A DNA stretch of 64,000 bases from the NCBI GenBank assembly GCA_016648135.1, contig JADDOH010004002.1, positions 186,001 to 250,000 on the forward strand, written 5' to 3'. The position numbers and the translations under genes are program-made. The notes under the pieces were generated by a model. The model worked only from the letters and a program-made list of their open reading frames with translations, ran no database searches and was not told where the DNA came from. Below are positions 21,571-32,140 of this stretch, in pieces (within the stretch, counting starts at the first letter, position 1; every line of letters begins with the position of its first letter). The stretch is from Agrypnia vestita. Taxonomy: Eukaryota > Arthropoda > Insecta > Trichoptera > Phryganeidae.

Positions 21571-22018
21571 CTGATTGCGACCAAGAGACGCATTACGCGT
21601 TGTACACTGTCTATGTGAACACGATACAATAATTCTAGCTGTGTCCGGAAATTGTACATGAACGCGTCTCTAGTTGCTAATGGAACTGGCAGGATTTCAA
21701 AACCAGCGAAGTACATGAACGGTGGTGTCTGTGCAGGCAGAGCGGTACACACTTTGGTAAACACTCTGATGCTAATTGACATTGTAGCGTATCAACACTT
21801 GGACGTAAAGGTGATCTCCATGACCAAAATAGAGGCCAAACCTTAAGCAGTACGTGCTTGTGGAAATATGTACATATCTAACATACTTGTTAAGGCGGGT
21901 TAGTCCGTTATTGCTCTGTGCAGACAATTGCTTTATTTCAGGACTCGAAATGAAAAATTTAGCCAGATGGCACGGTTCATAATTACAGATATATCGTCAT
22001 CACATCACTATCTTCTTC

Positions 22019-22631
22019 TTGTGTTCTATCCGTTCACCATCAATGGCGAATAAAGTCATCACTATCAATGATAATAATATTGAAATAGTAGATGAATACC
22101 TAGGACACACGATAAAAATTAACAAAGATAACGAAACAGCAGAATTGCCAAGACGAATAGGAACGAGCTGGGCTGCTTTTGGCAAACTCAAACATATCTT
22201 CGAAAACAAAGAGATCCCAATTAGCCTAAAAAAAATCCTTTGAATCATGCATACTGCCAGTAATGACGTATGGATTGGAGACTATGGCCCTTACAAAGAA
22301 AAGTGTATAAAAACGATCTATGGTTGGAGTAAGGCTTAGAAACGACGAAATTAGGCGCAGAACTAGAGTAGTGGATATCATGGATTGTGTAGCGAAGCTA
22401 AAATGGCAATGGGCAGGACAAATTGCAAGGCAGGATGCTACAAGATGGCCTCCCAGAGTTCTGAAATGGAGACCTTGGGAGAATAAAAGAGGCATCGGAA
22501 GACCTCAAAAGAGATGGGCCGATGATATAGTCGCTGTGGGGGGTAAGAAACGGCTACAATTAGCAAACAACAGGGAAGAATGGAAAAAGAAGGAAGAGGC
22601 CTATATCCAGCAGTGGAAAGACGAAGACTGA
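22019..22631 (+). mobile_element. RTE-like LINE family B fragment, frameshifted
   Basis: Three collinear pieces: VITINDNNIEIVDEYLGHTI and ELPRRIGTSWAAFGKLKHIF (22019-22243), then FESCILPVMTYGLETMALTK in another frame (to 22306), then RRTRVVDIMDCVAKLKWQWA with GQIARQDATRW and RGIGRPQKRWADDI (22320-22631). The order YLG, ILPVMTYGxET, KWxWAGHIAR, GRPxxRWxDDI is the C-terminal third of RTE-type endonuclease/reverse transcriptases. A second copy is at 29.7 kb. Confidence 0.87.
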
Positions 22632-22634
22632 TGA

Positions 22635-23170
22635 AGAAGAAGAACGGACGTTGGTTATCGTCACTTATTTTACTGTATCCCTATCTGCAGCCAGACTGGC
22701 CAAACCACTGTCTTAGGTTTTTCATCCAAGATGATCTACTTCTTCCAGGGCTCCGACTTCTGCTAATCTTTCCTTGCATTATGAGGTGCAAGTGCAATAC
22801 TTTTCTGTATGTCTCATCATGTCCGAGATATTGATTTTTTTTAATTTTTACTGTTTTAACTATTTTTTATTCCTTGTACATCCGAATCATAACATCATCA
22901 TTCATAACACTGTCCATCCAGCCACCCTGTCTATTCTTGGGTGAGCGTCCATGCTTCCATTCCAAAAAATAATATTGAAAACGCATAACATCTGACCATT
23001 CGCATTCATGGGTGCAGGACATCTTTTTCATGCGGATAGAGGTTGCAAAAGCTTGCTCAATGCAGCATTTGATTTCAACAGAAACATCCCATCTTTCAAT
23101 TAGATTGCATTTCTCTGTGGGCTCTTGAAATCTTGGTGGGTGTTGGCCTAGTAAAAGATATTCCTTCATT
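22635..23170 (-). mobile_element. RTE-like LINE family C fragment, head to head with family B
   Basis: The minus strand encodes MQGKI-S-RSRSPGRSRSSW and LRQWFG (reverse complement of 22690-22790), the usual GRRxxSWxxxLRxWF end of RTE-like proteins. Upstream, frameshifted text at 22880-23000 corresponds to VFNIIFWNGSM (family VFSxLLYGxEAWT). It abuts family B copy 1 in the opposite direction. Confidence 0.65.
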
Positions 23171-23339
23171 AATCCCCGTTATGTAATAGATATTGCATTG
23201 CAAGCTTTGTCGCTTTATGGTCATCAAATTCAACTGCATAATATTATTAATATTTAAAGCGTATGTTCTTTGATTCTCGGAATTTAAATTCTAGAATCAA
23301 AGAACATATGAGGTGTCTTAATACAAATAGGTTGTCTCT

Positions 23340-23785
23340 AATACAAATGTTTAGCTGAAGTAAATCGCGTCCACAAAACTAATTTCGGTGATCGTGCTTT
23401 CGCCGTGACTGGGCCAAAGTTATGGAACAAACTACCTAATAAACTGAGACAGACAGCTTACCACAGTTCAAAAAACAACTTAAGACGCATTTATTTAGAC
23501 AATCCTATAAAAACCTATAAAATCTGACCACAACAACACTAGCTAATGTTTTCCACTCCTATTGTGCATTCCGCGAAAACACCTAATTCTTTCAGGCACT
23601 CCCAACTATTATAGTATTAAACTTTCATTTCATTTTTTGCATGCCATCTAGTGAATAAGTAATAGTAAATGAGTTTTTTTTTTTAGCAGTAAGTTGTTTG
23701 GTAAGATATTTTTTCTGTGTAAAGCGCCCTTGAGGTGAGTATTCGCGAAAACAGCGCTATATAAATTATCCAAATATTATTATTA
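23340..23785 (+). mobile_element. CR1/L2-like LINE 3' fragment with (ATT)n tail
   Basis: The + strand reads KTNFGDRAFAVTGPKLWNKL then PNKLRQT, a recurrent C-terminal motif of CR1/L2/Rex-like elements (GxRAFxVAxPKLWNxLP). It is followed by a 3' UTR with agcgctatataaattatcc and a terminal (ATT)n microsatellite at about 23774-23790. Confidence 0.75.
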
Positions 23786-23799
23786 TTATTAATAACAAC

Positions 23800-24225
23800 A
23801 ATTTTTCCGAATTTTCAAACCACCTCTTAGAAAATAATCACAGAATTGACATAAAAACAGGGGTGAAGGTTTAAAAGGTTTAAAATTAAATAATTTTGAA
23901 TTTTTTTACATTAGGGAAGCGGTGAATAATAAGGCAATTCCAATAAATAACCAAATCAATTTTCCATACAGCCCTTTGTTTAATTTAACTTTCACAAAAT
24001 ATTTGGTAACACCCACTTTAGACTCCGCCCCCTCTCACTCCCTCTCCCTTGCAGATTTCTGATCGTCCTGTAGGCAGGTTAGTGCACGCTTGTCTTCGAC
24101 AAGATTAACACGCATGTGAGAAATATTGGTGATAGGTCAACAATATTATGGTTGTGGTGTATAGTGTTGTGAACATAACCGGTAGACCCAAAATCTGGTA
24201 GTGGTTTATACTAATTTAACTAACT
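23800..24225 (+). mobile_element. Second copy of the 53.3-kb element, ribozyme core deleted
   Basis: aacaacaatttttccgaatt, ttccatacagccctttgttt, acacccactttagactccg, caagattaacacgcatgtga and gtgtatagtgttgtga, then directly accggtagacc. The segment holding CTGACGA and stem II up to GAAA is missing, while the stem III/stem I part remains. Confidence 0.7.
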
Positions 24226-24267
24226 CTGTCAAATGCATTTTTCTCAGCTAATAATTAACTTTTTTTG

Positions 24268-24668
24268 CTCCCATTCTTTTAACTCGTGGCTTGCTTGCTT
24301 GCTTGACGAAAAAACTTTGGATCGATTTTTTCCCGTGATCCAATCGAGCTGAAACTTTGCAAGCAGACTCGTGGCGACGATCAAGGAGATTTATGAAATT
24401 TTCGTTAAAAAATAATAATTAGTACCTATAATTTTGGAATTTTTCAAATTTTTAATGGTTTTTTCATACAACTCAGTGAGTTGTATGGAGATTCCGACGC
24501 ATCTGGTAGACACAACCTGATTATAGTATAATTTTGGATTTTTGGAAATTTTTTATTACTCCCTTTCGTAGCGTCGCCCGACCGAAGCCCAACGCGTAGG
24601 TTAAGCGCCAAACCAGTTTCCACTAGTAAATGAGGAAGGGAGTATAATAAAAACTTGGTTTTTATGGG
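24268..24668 (+). repeat. CTCCCTTTC MITE family copy
   Basis: gctcccattcttttaactcg at the left; gaaactttgcaagcagactc inside; at the right gaagggagtataataaaaac then ttggtttttatgggttag, which touches the stop codon of the old mariner relic at 24677. Confidence 0.8.
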
Positions 24669-24676
24669 TTAGTTTT

Positions 24677-24845
24677 TTAATCGAAATAAACAACATTAGA
24701 AGCAACACATTTTTGCCAATTAATTTCATATTTATTTTTTTCGGTAGCGTCAAATTCCAGAGTTCTGGAAATAAAATTTATCGAAATGTACCTTCGACAG
24801 CAGCTTGATTGTAAGAAGTTGTCAAAATGCTTGGATAAGTGATCA
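24677..24845 (-). pseudogene. Old mariner transposase, C-terminal relic, split by the LINE
   Basis: On the minus strand it reads DHLSKHFDNFLQ, then further residues, and ends WQKCVASNVVYFD then TAA, parallel to the ending WQKCIDSNGTYFD of the intact mariner but clearly diverged. Its upstream part lies across the LINE at 26738-26790. The stop is followed at once by the taacccataaaaacc sequence shared with the CTCCCTTTC repeat family. Confidence 0.72.
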
Positions 24846-25406
24846 GTAGTAACAGCTACGAATATCGACTTGCCTTTTTCAAGATGCACAAACTTGAGTC
24901 CCGACGGAAAATATCCGATCTCGTTGTGCTACACAAGATTTTCAGCGGAGCTTTCGATTCTCTTTCTCTTTCTGATATAAATTTGCATGTTAAACCCCAT
25001 ATAAGAAACCCGGAGATCTTTATAATAAGCCAGCACGCTAATAATGTTGGTTACTTTTCTCACATCACAAGGTTGTGTCGCGCATATAATATATATTGTG
25101 CTGACCCTAACATTGATGCTGATATTCTTGCAGATACCTTATCATCGTTCAAAAACTCACTCACAACATCCATTTTCTAAACGATGACCTGAATAGGTCC
25201 TATAATAGGTCCATTAAATCAATTATTTATTAAATACTAATCGCACTACATTCAAACACTAAATATACAATACACATAAATGTACACGTAAAATATACTT
25301 AAATGCAAATATACATGTTACTAAAGCGTGCCGAAGACACTTGTAATTGGGATAATGAGCATAGTCTTCATTTATAATGTTTTATTATTAGAGTATCATC
25401 TACCTA
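24846..25406 (+). mobile_element. CR1/Jockey-like LINE fragment, reverse transcriptase C-terminus (5' part, split by mariner)
   Basis: The frame encodes YEYRLAFFKMHKLESRRKIS, then DLVVLHKIFSGAFDSLSLSD and the C-terminal tail ending FKNSLTTSIF then a stop near 25180, followed by 3' UTR. It matches the copy at 54.2-55.0 kb closely in protein and UTR. The 5' side is truncated. Its 3' UTR is cut by the mariner at 25407 and resumes at 26696. Confidence 0.85.
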
Positions 25407-26693
25407 TTAGGTCCTTACATATGAAATTGGCGTTTAGTATGGGGAGGAACATAAGGCCGATTTTTTTTTATTATAATATATTTATTTAATCAAAGTATGT
25501 ACCATTGCTATCTATGCACTTTTGCCATCTCATAGGTAGTTCATCGATCCCTTTACTAAAAAAACCATTCGGACGGGAATCAATAAAATCTTTGAAGGCG
25601 GTTTGGACTGCCCCATCGGAGTTGAATTTTTTCCTTTGCAAGAAGTTATCCAAATTTCGAAAAAAATGGTAATCTGTTGGGGCAAGGTCCGGAGAGTACG
25701 GTGGATGTCTTAGACATTCCAATTGAAGCTCCTCTAATTTGGTAGCCGTCTGTTGTGCAGTGTGTGGTCTAGCGTTATCATGAAGCAGCAGTGGCCTAGA
25801 GCGATTAACCAGCCTCGGTTGTTTAGCAGATAGCTTTTCCATCATGGTTTGCAGTTGCTGACAATAGACATCTGCCGTAATCGTCTGGCCAGATTTAAGA
25901 GAGCTGTAGTGAACGACACCAGCACTAGTCCCCCAAACGCTCATAAGTAACTTTTTTGGAGTCAATTTTCGCTTGGGGCATGGTTTAGCTGGTTCGGCAG
26001 GGTTCAGCCATTGCGATGAGCGCTTCCGATTATCGTACAGGATACACTTTTCATCACAGGTAATGATTCGATTTAAAATCCCTTCATTATTGTGCCGGTT
26101 GAGTAATGCAACGCAGCAGTCAACGCGTGTTTGTTGATTTGCTTCACTCAATTCGTGAGGTACCCACCTTTCAAGCTTTTTCACCTTACCGATTTGCTTC
26201 AAGTGGATTAAAACAGTTTTATCACTAACACCGCAGCCTGCAGCTAACTCGGACGTGGTTTGCGATGGATGCGCTTCCACAATAGCCTTCAATTCTTCAT
26301 TATCAACTTTGATCCCCGGCCGTCCACGGGGCTTGTTCTGCAGATCGAAATTTCCAGAACGAAAACGTTGGAACCAAAAACGCACTGTGTTTTCTTTTGC
26401 GGCACCGTCGCCATACACATCATTAATCCTTCGAGCCGTTTCTGCAGCACTGGTACCACGGTGGAACTCGTACTCGTAAATAACGCGGTATTTCAAGTTT
26501 TTCATTTTGTAAACTGAGTGACGCAAAGAAAAAAACAATTGAGTAAAAAACAAATGAATTATAATTTTCAAAACACAAATACATGAGTCAATAGCTGTAT
26601 AAATTTGGATTTGGAATTCCTAACCAAAGAGAAGATATTTGAGATCAAATTTGCCAGTACGGCAAAACGCCAATTTCAAATGTAAGGACCTAA
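25407..26693 (-). mobile_element. Mariner element, 1287 bp, with TIRs and TA duplication
   Basis: Left terminus TTAGGTCCTTACAT and right terminus (reverse complement) TTAGGTCCTTACAT continue to TGGCGTTT with one mismatch, making TIRs of about 29 bp. TA at 25405-25406 and at 26694-26695 is the target duplication. It sits in the 3' end of a non-LTR retrotransposon fragment. The same retrotransposon end without mariner exists at about 54210 (reverse strand), reading tacccattatcctg where the filled site gives tacc-TA-ttatcctg, which fixes the borders to the base. Confidence 0.96.
25486..26505 (-). CDS. Mariner transposase (DD34D), uninterrupted 339-aa frame
   Basis: Cut-and-paste transposase of a mariner element. 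ATG at 26503-26505 starts MKNLKYRVIYEYEFHRGTSA; the frame extends 22 codons further upstream, but this start matches the family. In order: N-terminal helix-turn-helix with FRSGNFDLQNKPRGRP (about residues 50-65), linker motif WVPHEL, catalytic TCDEK, catalytic LLLHDNARPHTA, and YSPDLAPTDYHFF with exactly 34 residues between the second and third catalytic Asp. It ends WQKCIDSNGTYFD then TAA. Close relatives are cecropia-type insect mariners. Oddities: the usual TCDEKWILYDN reads TCDEKCILYDN, and the usual VWWTSAG reads VWGTSAG, so it is full length but may be weak or dead. No introns or stops. Confidence 0.95.
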   Translation of the reverse strand: MKNLKYRVIYEYEFHRGTSAAETARRINDVYGDGAAKENTVRFWFQRFRSGNFDLQNKPRGRPGIKVDNEELKAIVEAHPSQTTSELAAGCGVSDKTVLIHLKQIGKVKKLERWVPHELSEANQQTRVDCCVALLNRHNNEGILNRIITCDEKCILYDNRKRSSQWLNPAEPAKPCPKRKLTPKKLLMSVWGTSAGVVHYSSLKSGQTITADVYCQQLQTMMEKLSAKQPRLVNRSRPLLLHDNARPHTAQQTATKLEELQLECLRHPPYSPDLAPTDYHFFRNLDNFLQRKKFNSDGAVQTAFKDFIDSRPNGFFSKGIDELPMRWQKCIDSNGTYFD

Positions 26694-26735
26694 TATTATC
26701 CTGTTAGTGTCTCTATAAAAAAAAATTAAATTGAT
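26694..26735 (+). mobile_element. 3' end of the same LINE fragment after the mariner
   Basis: The text from ttatcctgttagtgtctc onward equals the 3' end of the copy at 54.2 kb (reverse strand), where the tail is (TAAA)n. Here it ends in an A-rich run before aaattgataatc. A weak, eroded target duplication (tgat near 24837 and near 26732) may flank the insertion. Confidence 0.75.
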
Positions 26736-26737
26736 AA

Positions 26738-26935
26738 TCTATTGGCGAGATTCGGTGAATACGGTGGATGTAACATATTATGGCCCAACAGGGCACCACC
26801 CACTGATTTGATTTAAGATTATTCAATTTAATACGTTGTTTATATTTCAGATGCATGAGTGACAGACAATCTACAGTCGGAGGATAGCGAAGAATAGAAC
26901 GTGTACAAATAAAATGGAAAAAAACACCCATTATA
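26738..26935 (-). pseudogene. Old mariner transposase relic, part upstream of the LINE
   Basis: The minus strand reads HPPYSPNLA, and after a frame change SPIDY, corresponding to YSPDLAPTDY around the third catalytic Asp of mariners; a 2-bp deletion explains the shift. Joining this to 24845 across the LINE restores continuity of the motif order. Upstream of the motif the coding signal is lost. Confidence 0.65.
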
Positions 26936-27353
26936 ATGTATTCATTGATTACCTGTGTTTATACGTTTTTATACTTATCTAATTTGTTCATTGTTTGCGA
27001 TTACTGTTTTTGAACTATATCCGAAAACACGTATGTTAAAAAATATATTTTTGTTTTTTATTTTTCAAAAAAAAACTGCAAAGTGGTCATCAAAGAGGTA
27101 TGACTTTTATCTTTATATATTATTATAGGTATATTTTGAAAAAAAATTCGAAAATATGTCGTTTTTCGAAATTTATCTTTGCAACTCTGTGAAAGCCATT
27201 TTAGATTTTATCAAAAACTAGATGTTGCACGGGTTAAGGAGTAGTTTAAAATAAGTTTGTAGGGGGAAATACGTGATCTTTACTTTTACAAAGCCTCTAA
27301 TAAAATCAATGTTTCCATTTAGATTAAAGTACCTAAATAAATACCTATAAAAC
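26936..27353. other. Nothing recognised
   Basis: AT-rich, no frame. Confidence 0.4.
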
Positions 27354-27925
27354 TCAATGTCTGTCTGTCTGTTCTGTATACAAATCTATACCGTTTGACA
27401 GATCTGAGCCAAATTTTGCAAACTTATTCTTTGGGATCCGATGGGTAACACAGGTGACACATATCCCCTCCCCTGATATATTTTCCATGCAAATCTGTAC
27501 TGTTTGATGGATCTGACCCAAATTTTGCATACTTATTTTTTGGGAAACGGTGAGTAACATAGTTAACAGTTCCCCCTTTCCCCTCCGCCTCTCCGCACCC
27601 CTTGATATATTTTCCATGCAAATCTGCACCGTTCGACCGATCTGACCCAAATTTTGCATATTTATTCTTTACAACCTGACGGGTAATATAAATGACATTT
27701 CCCCTTCCCCCTTCACTCCTCCCGCTGATATATTTTCCATGCAAATCTGTATCAACCGTTTGACCGATATGACCCAATTTTTGTAAACTTATTCTTTAGG
27801 ACCCGGCGGGTAATATAGGTTACCCTTCCCCCTTCCCACTTCGCCACTTCCTCACCCCTGATATATTTTCCATTCAAATCGACCGATATTACCCAATGCA
27901 AATCTGTACCGCTCGACAGAATTTT
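27354..27925. repeat. About 125-bp tandem repeat, 4-5 units
   Basis: tgatatattttccatgcaa occurs at about 27474, 27603, 27726 and 27859 (spacing 123-133). Each unit has gtttgaccgatctgaccca, attttgcatacttattctt and a C-rich stretch. Minus-strand frames with repeated LHGKYI are repeat translations. Confidence 0.88.
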
Positions 27926-29740
27926 CTTTCCTTTTACATTTAAAGGCTTCATGGCCTTGTATATCCACAAAATAAAATACATAAAATAAAACCAGCCATC
28001 AACCAAACTCCAAATCATGGCTGTCTGGTGCAGTCCGTCTGCTGCCCGAGCAACAATATTTTAGATCTATTTTAGTGTTTTCATTGCGATGAATGAAACT
28101 AATTAAATATGACGCCATGCATCTTCGCATAGCTTTCCAGCGCTGATGCCATGGACCCTGCCAACTGTTGAAAGCTAATAGAGCTGACAGAGATGACATC
28201 ACTTCGAGGAGATGATGCAACGAAGTAAAAAGAGAACATCCATCATTGTTTTAAATTCTAAACGAGTTGTTATTAGACAAACTGATAATAGCGGTGCGGC
28301 CATGTTTCCTCAAAACATGTGCGGTGTGCAAAAGTTGCACCAAAATATGGTATCGTATAATACACCAGCACAAGCGAAAGTGCCTATAAGAATAACTATG
28401 CTACTCTGCCTTAAACTTACAAATAACACGGATGCACCGCCTTGGTAATATGATTTCGAAACTCGTTGACATTTTTCGTTGTAGGAGTTTAACTGAATCA
28501 AAGAAATTCTCAGATTTTGAATATGCTAGCAGAAACGAGTACAGTTAAGTGGGCTGATTTCATCCAACAAAAATGTATTGTTCAAAATCTAAGTAAATTA
28601 CTTTTTTCTACTCGGTTTCACTGCCACTGAAATACTGAAACTAAATCAAATTTCAGTTAGCCTAATGGGTTTTAAGTCAAAAAGTAGAACTGTAAAAGAA
28701 TTTTCGTACATTATTCTTAGAATTACTCGGGTAAAAACCCCGTTCCGTAGCAGCCGCGCCGTCAGTCGGCCGGGCCCTACAGTTATCGTTGGATATCTTT
28801 AAAACTAATAACCGGATCGAATTGATATTTTCAAGAATATTTTTCAAACATTTTATTTCAAGAACATGCAAAAAATTCAATTTTTTAAAAATTCTGACTT
28901 CACGTAACCCCTTAACGATACACTTTAGAATCAGTTGACAGTCAGAAAAATCTGTGGCGTCCTGCATAATATTGTACATTCCAACACTAAAAAGTCGAAA
29001 AAATTAAATAAAAACATGTCAAAAATCACGCGTAGACTTTAAACCAACTACAATTCAAGTTGATACGACCGGTAGCAGGCTCAAAATCCCTTAGCCCTCA
29101 GTAATAATGAACAGTGAATCAGAAAAGAATGAGCCGTAAGAAGTAAGGCGAAGATGAACGAGAAGTAAACGGAATGTTGTTCTGTTACAATTACACATTA
29201 GTCGAAAAGTGTTAAATTTTTGGCTGTCCAGAATACGAATGGTGACATTGAAAACTGGTATCAGCGTCCAAACTGGTCAAACCACTCCACGGCTAACGGT
29301 AATTAATAAATTCTGGCATATTTAGAATACTTTTCATTTAACGATATATTATAGCATTTAGAGAAAACATCAAATGCTTATCTTTTCATCTCTACACTGC
29401 CGCATACAGGCCTCTTCCGTACCCTTCCATCCAAATGAAATGAACGCGAATTCCAAATGCTTATTTAAGAGATTAAATATAGGAAATAATTCATCACTTC
29501 TGTTGATCAAGAACTCCCTTTCATATTTCGACATCCTTCGATATAAGAACTGTCCTTTTACTTTTTCTACTTGATCGTTCCAGAGGCGTATCTTCCTCTC
29601 CATCCTTTGATGTGGTCCACCACAACAACCTTCTCCAACATCGCTGCTTCTTCTGCTGTTCAAAAAACCGCACGAGTCACCACAGGCAACAGTTGAAAGT
29701 CGATCATTGACCCATAGTTCTTATAATGGGCATATTTAAA
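27926..29740. other. Mostly unassigned
   Basis: 28740-28790 is a GC-rich island (gcagccgcgccgtcagtcgg) in AT-rich flanks, the style of a transposon interior. No reliable coding frame. Confidence 0.4.
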
Positions 29741-29744
29741 TTTA

Positions 29745-30215
29745 AAAATTACACTGCATATAGGAATGAGCTGAACTGCTTTTGGCAAACAAAGAGATCC
29801 AAATTAACCTAAAAAGAAAAGCCTTTGAATCGTGCATACTGCCAGTGATGACGTATGAAGTGGAGACAATGGCCTTTACAAAGAAAAGTGTAGAAAAGCT
29901 CAAATGTACGCAACGATCCATGGAGAGATCCATGCCTGGAGTAAGCCTGAGAGATTAAATTAGAAATGATTAAATTAGGCGCAGAACTAGAGTTGTGAAT
30001 ATCATGGATCATGTGGCAAAGCTAAAATGACAATGGGTAGGGCATGTTGCAAGGCATGATGCTACAAGATGGACTCCCAGAGTTCTGAAGTGTAGACCTT
30101 GGGAGAATAAAAGAGATGGGCCGACGATATAACCGCTGTGGGGGGAAAGAAATGGCTACAATTTACAAATAACAAGGAAGGATGGAAGGGTACGATGATG
30201 AAGGCTGAAGTAGAA
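29745..30215 (+). mobile_element. RTE-like LINE family B, second copy, more decayed
   Basis: Nearly the same text as 22.17-22.62 kb: gcaaacaaagagatcca, gaatcgtgcatactgccag, gcgcagaactagagttgtg, gggcatgttgcaaggcatga and gagatgggccgacgatata, with stops and a deletion of about 10 codons. Non-functional. Confidence 0.85.
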
Positions 30216-30283
30216 GATTTTAACAAAACCAAAAACTAAAACAAACTCAAAACACATTACGTACAGTTATTATTCTGGAGCTT

Positions 30284-30545
30284 AGTCACCATCAACGTCA
30301 ATGATTGCTTCCCATTTGCTTGGAAGATGTTCCATTCCGCGGGCGAAAATGTCCAGAATCCTATTGGTGCAAATTTCGTCCTCTTTCACAGAGTCCGGTG
30401 ATCGAAATCCGAAGATCCACCTTTTTCCAACCTGCATCTATGCTGGTATCACCAGCTTTGAAGCGAACAGACCACTATCGGCATACCCTTTCACTAATCG
30501 TTTCGCCGGAAAGATAGTTGAGATCGCGAAATAAAGTGGTACGGC
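30284..30545 (-). pseudogene. Mariner-like transposase C-terminal relic
   Basis: The minus strand encodes ILDIFARGMEHLPSKWEAII, then DVDGD and TAA, the usual mariner ending (LPxxWxxxIDxDG). Upstream, with frameshifts, it reads YHF and RDLNYLSGETI, matching the DYHFFRxLxNFL region after the third catalytic Asp. It is a different and older lineage than the intact mariner. No TIR was located. Confidence 0.75.
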
Positions 30546-31560
30546 ATAATGTGGAGTATATATGTGTGGTTTTCAATAAGCATTTTAATTTCCTAACCCT
30601 ATCAGAGTATTATATAATGACCAATCAAGCATGAGCATCAGCCTAATACTTGTAGTTAGAGCAACCCTGTTACTACCAAGCTACGTGTGGAACCGTTAAA
30701 TTTTATTTGTCTATGTATTAATGATTAATTCGCCTGACATCTACGTAGTCTCGAAGAAGGAAAGTGGCATTTGTTTAAGTTTATAACTTTTTTCTATGGT
30801 TTTAGAATACAACTAGCTGTATGTAACCCGTCAAAAATGACGGTACTTTTACATGTCGATTCTTAAGAAATATGTATGTATTTGTTTTATTTTTAAAAAA
30901 AATCTTTAAAATAAAATTGAGAGAAAACTATTTTTATGGAAAAAAATTAAGGACGTTACACGAAGTTACGGAGACAGACAGACAGATAGACGGATGGACG
31001 GACGCGAGATAAAGGCGGAGAAGAGAAGCATCTCTTGATATTCTAATACTTTGTAACTCATATTAGTGATTCGACAAAGGGAATATTCCCCTTTCAGACC
31101 CTTTGAAGGATCAAACAGTTTTGTATGATAAAGTGACACAAGAACAAGAGAAGAATACTTCTCTTCAGATCGAAGATCAATGTGACCAAGGGGAAACATC
31201 TCCTCCGAGGCAAGTCTCAACCAGAGACTAAACACTTGTCAATTCAACGTCTCAAAGACATCAATCTGCATTATTTTCTTTACTGTCCTGTAAATTTAGC
31301 ACACGTTTGACTTCAGTGAGATATGCCGCTGTTTTTCCGTATCTTGACAAGCACAGGACACAGAAATCTCCGACATGTGATTTGTGTCGCAGCTACTGCC
31401 GACACTAATCATACACCCGAGATAATTAACCTTCTTGTCGTTTAGAAAGGAGATCGGTGGTTAATTGGGTAGTTGCCCTCAACACGGTGAGACTTGCCTC
31501 GAAGGGCGAAGAATTATTGCATTTTGTACATAGAGCAACGACCAACTAATTCATACCGAT
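30546..31560. other. Unassigned
   Basis: Contains a degenerate GACA/GACG-rich run at 30970-31005 and no supported frame. Confidence 0.4.
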
Positions 31561-31774
31561 AACAAATCGACGGCTCCTACGTATAATATTGTAATCCACA
31601 AAATTCAATTTTACAGGAGAAGGATTTGAACATATTTTCGTCCGGTATAAATCTAAATATTGCCCAATTTTTTTGAAATTTCGTTTCAATATTTTACTTT
31701 ATACCGTAGTTTCATAAATAATCACAAAAAGTCGAAATTGTTAAAGGTTTTTGTAGAAATGCACATACGATATT

Positions 31775-31985
31775 ATACTTCGGAAAAGACGCGACGTAAA
31801 ATATCGTATAAATGACTTACAACATTTAACTTCGGAAAAGACGCGACGTAAAATATCGTATAAATGACTTACAACATTTAACTTCGGAAAAGACGCGACG
31901 TAAAATATCGTATAAATGACTTACAACATTTTACTTCGGAAAAGATTCGACGTAAAATAACGTAAGTGTTTTACATACGATAATT
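31775..31985. repeat. 52-bp tandem repeat, about 3.5 units
   Basis: Exact 52-bp spacing of cggaaaag at 31781, 31833, 31885 and 31937. Each unit contains gacgcgacgtaaaatatcg and tataaatgacttacaacat. Confidence 0.93.
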
Positions 31986-32140
31986 TTCTTATGTTATTTT
32001 CTCACGCATATTATTGTAAGTGTAACATACGATAATTATCTTATGTTATTTTACAACGTATGTTATCGTAAGTGTTACATACGATAAAATTATCTTATGT
32101 TATTTTCCAACGCAAATTATCGTAAGTGTTACATACGATA
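31960..32140. repeat. About 55-bp tandem repeat, about 3 units
   Basis: Repeated gtaagtgttacatacgataa followed by ttatcttatgttattttcc with small indels. Short inverted motifs (tacgtaag-like) recur. Confidence 0.8.

Noticed and set aside
27354..27777. Minus-strand frames with repeated LHGKYI segments
   Set aside because: Translation of the 125-bp tandem array; no start context or domain.
31775..32140. Possible CRISPR-like array
   Set aside because: Repeats are contiguous 52/55-bp units without unique spacers, and this is a eukaryotic TIR element.
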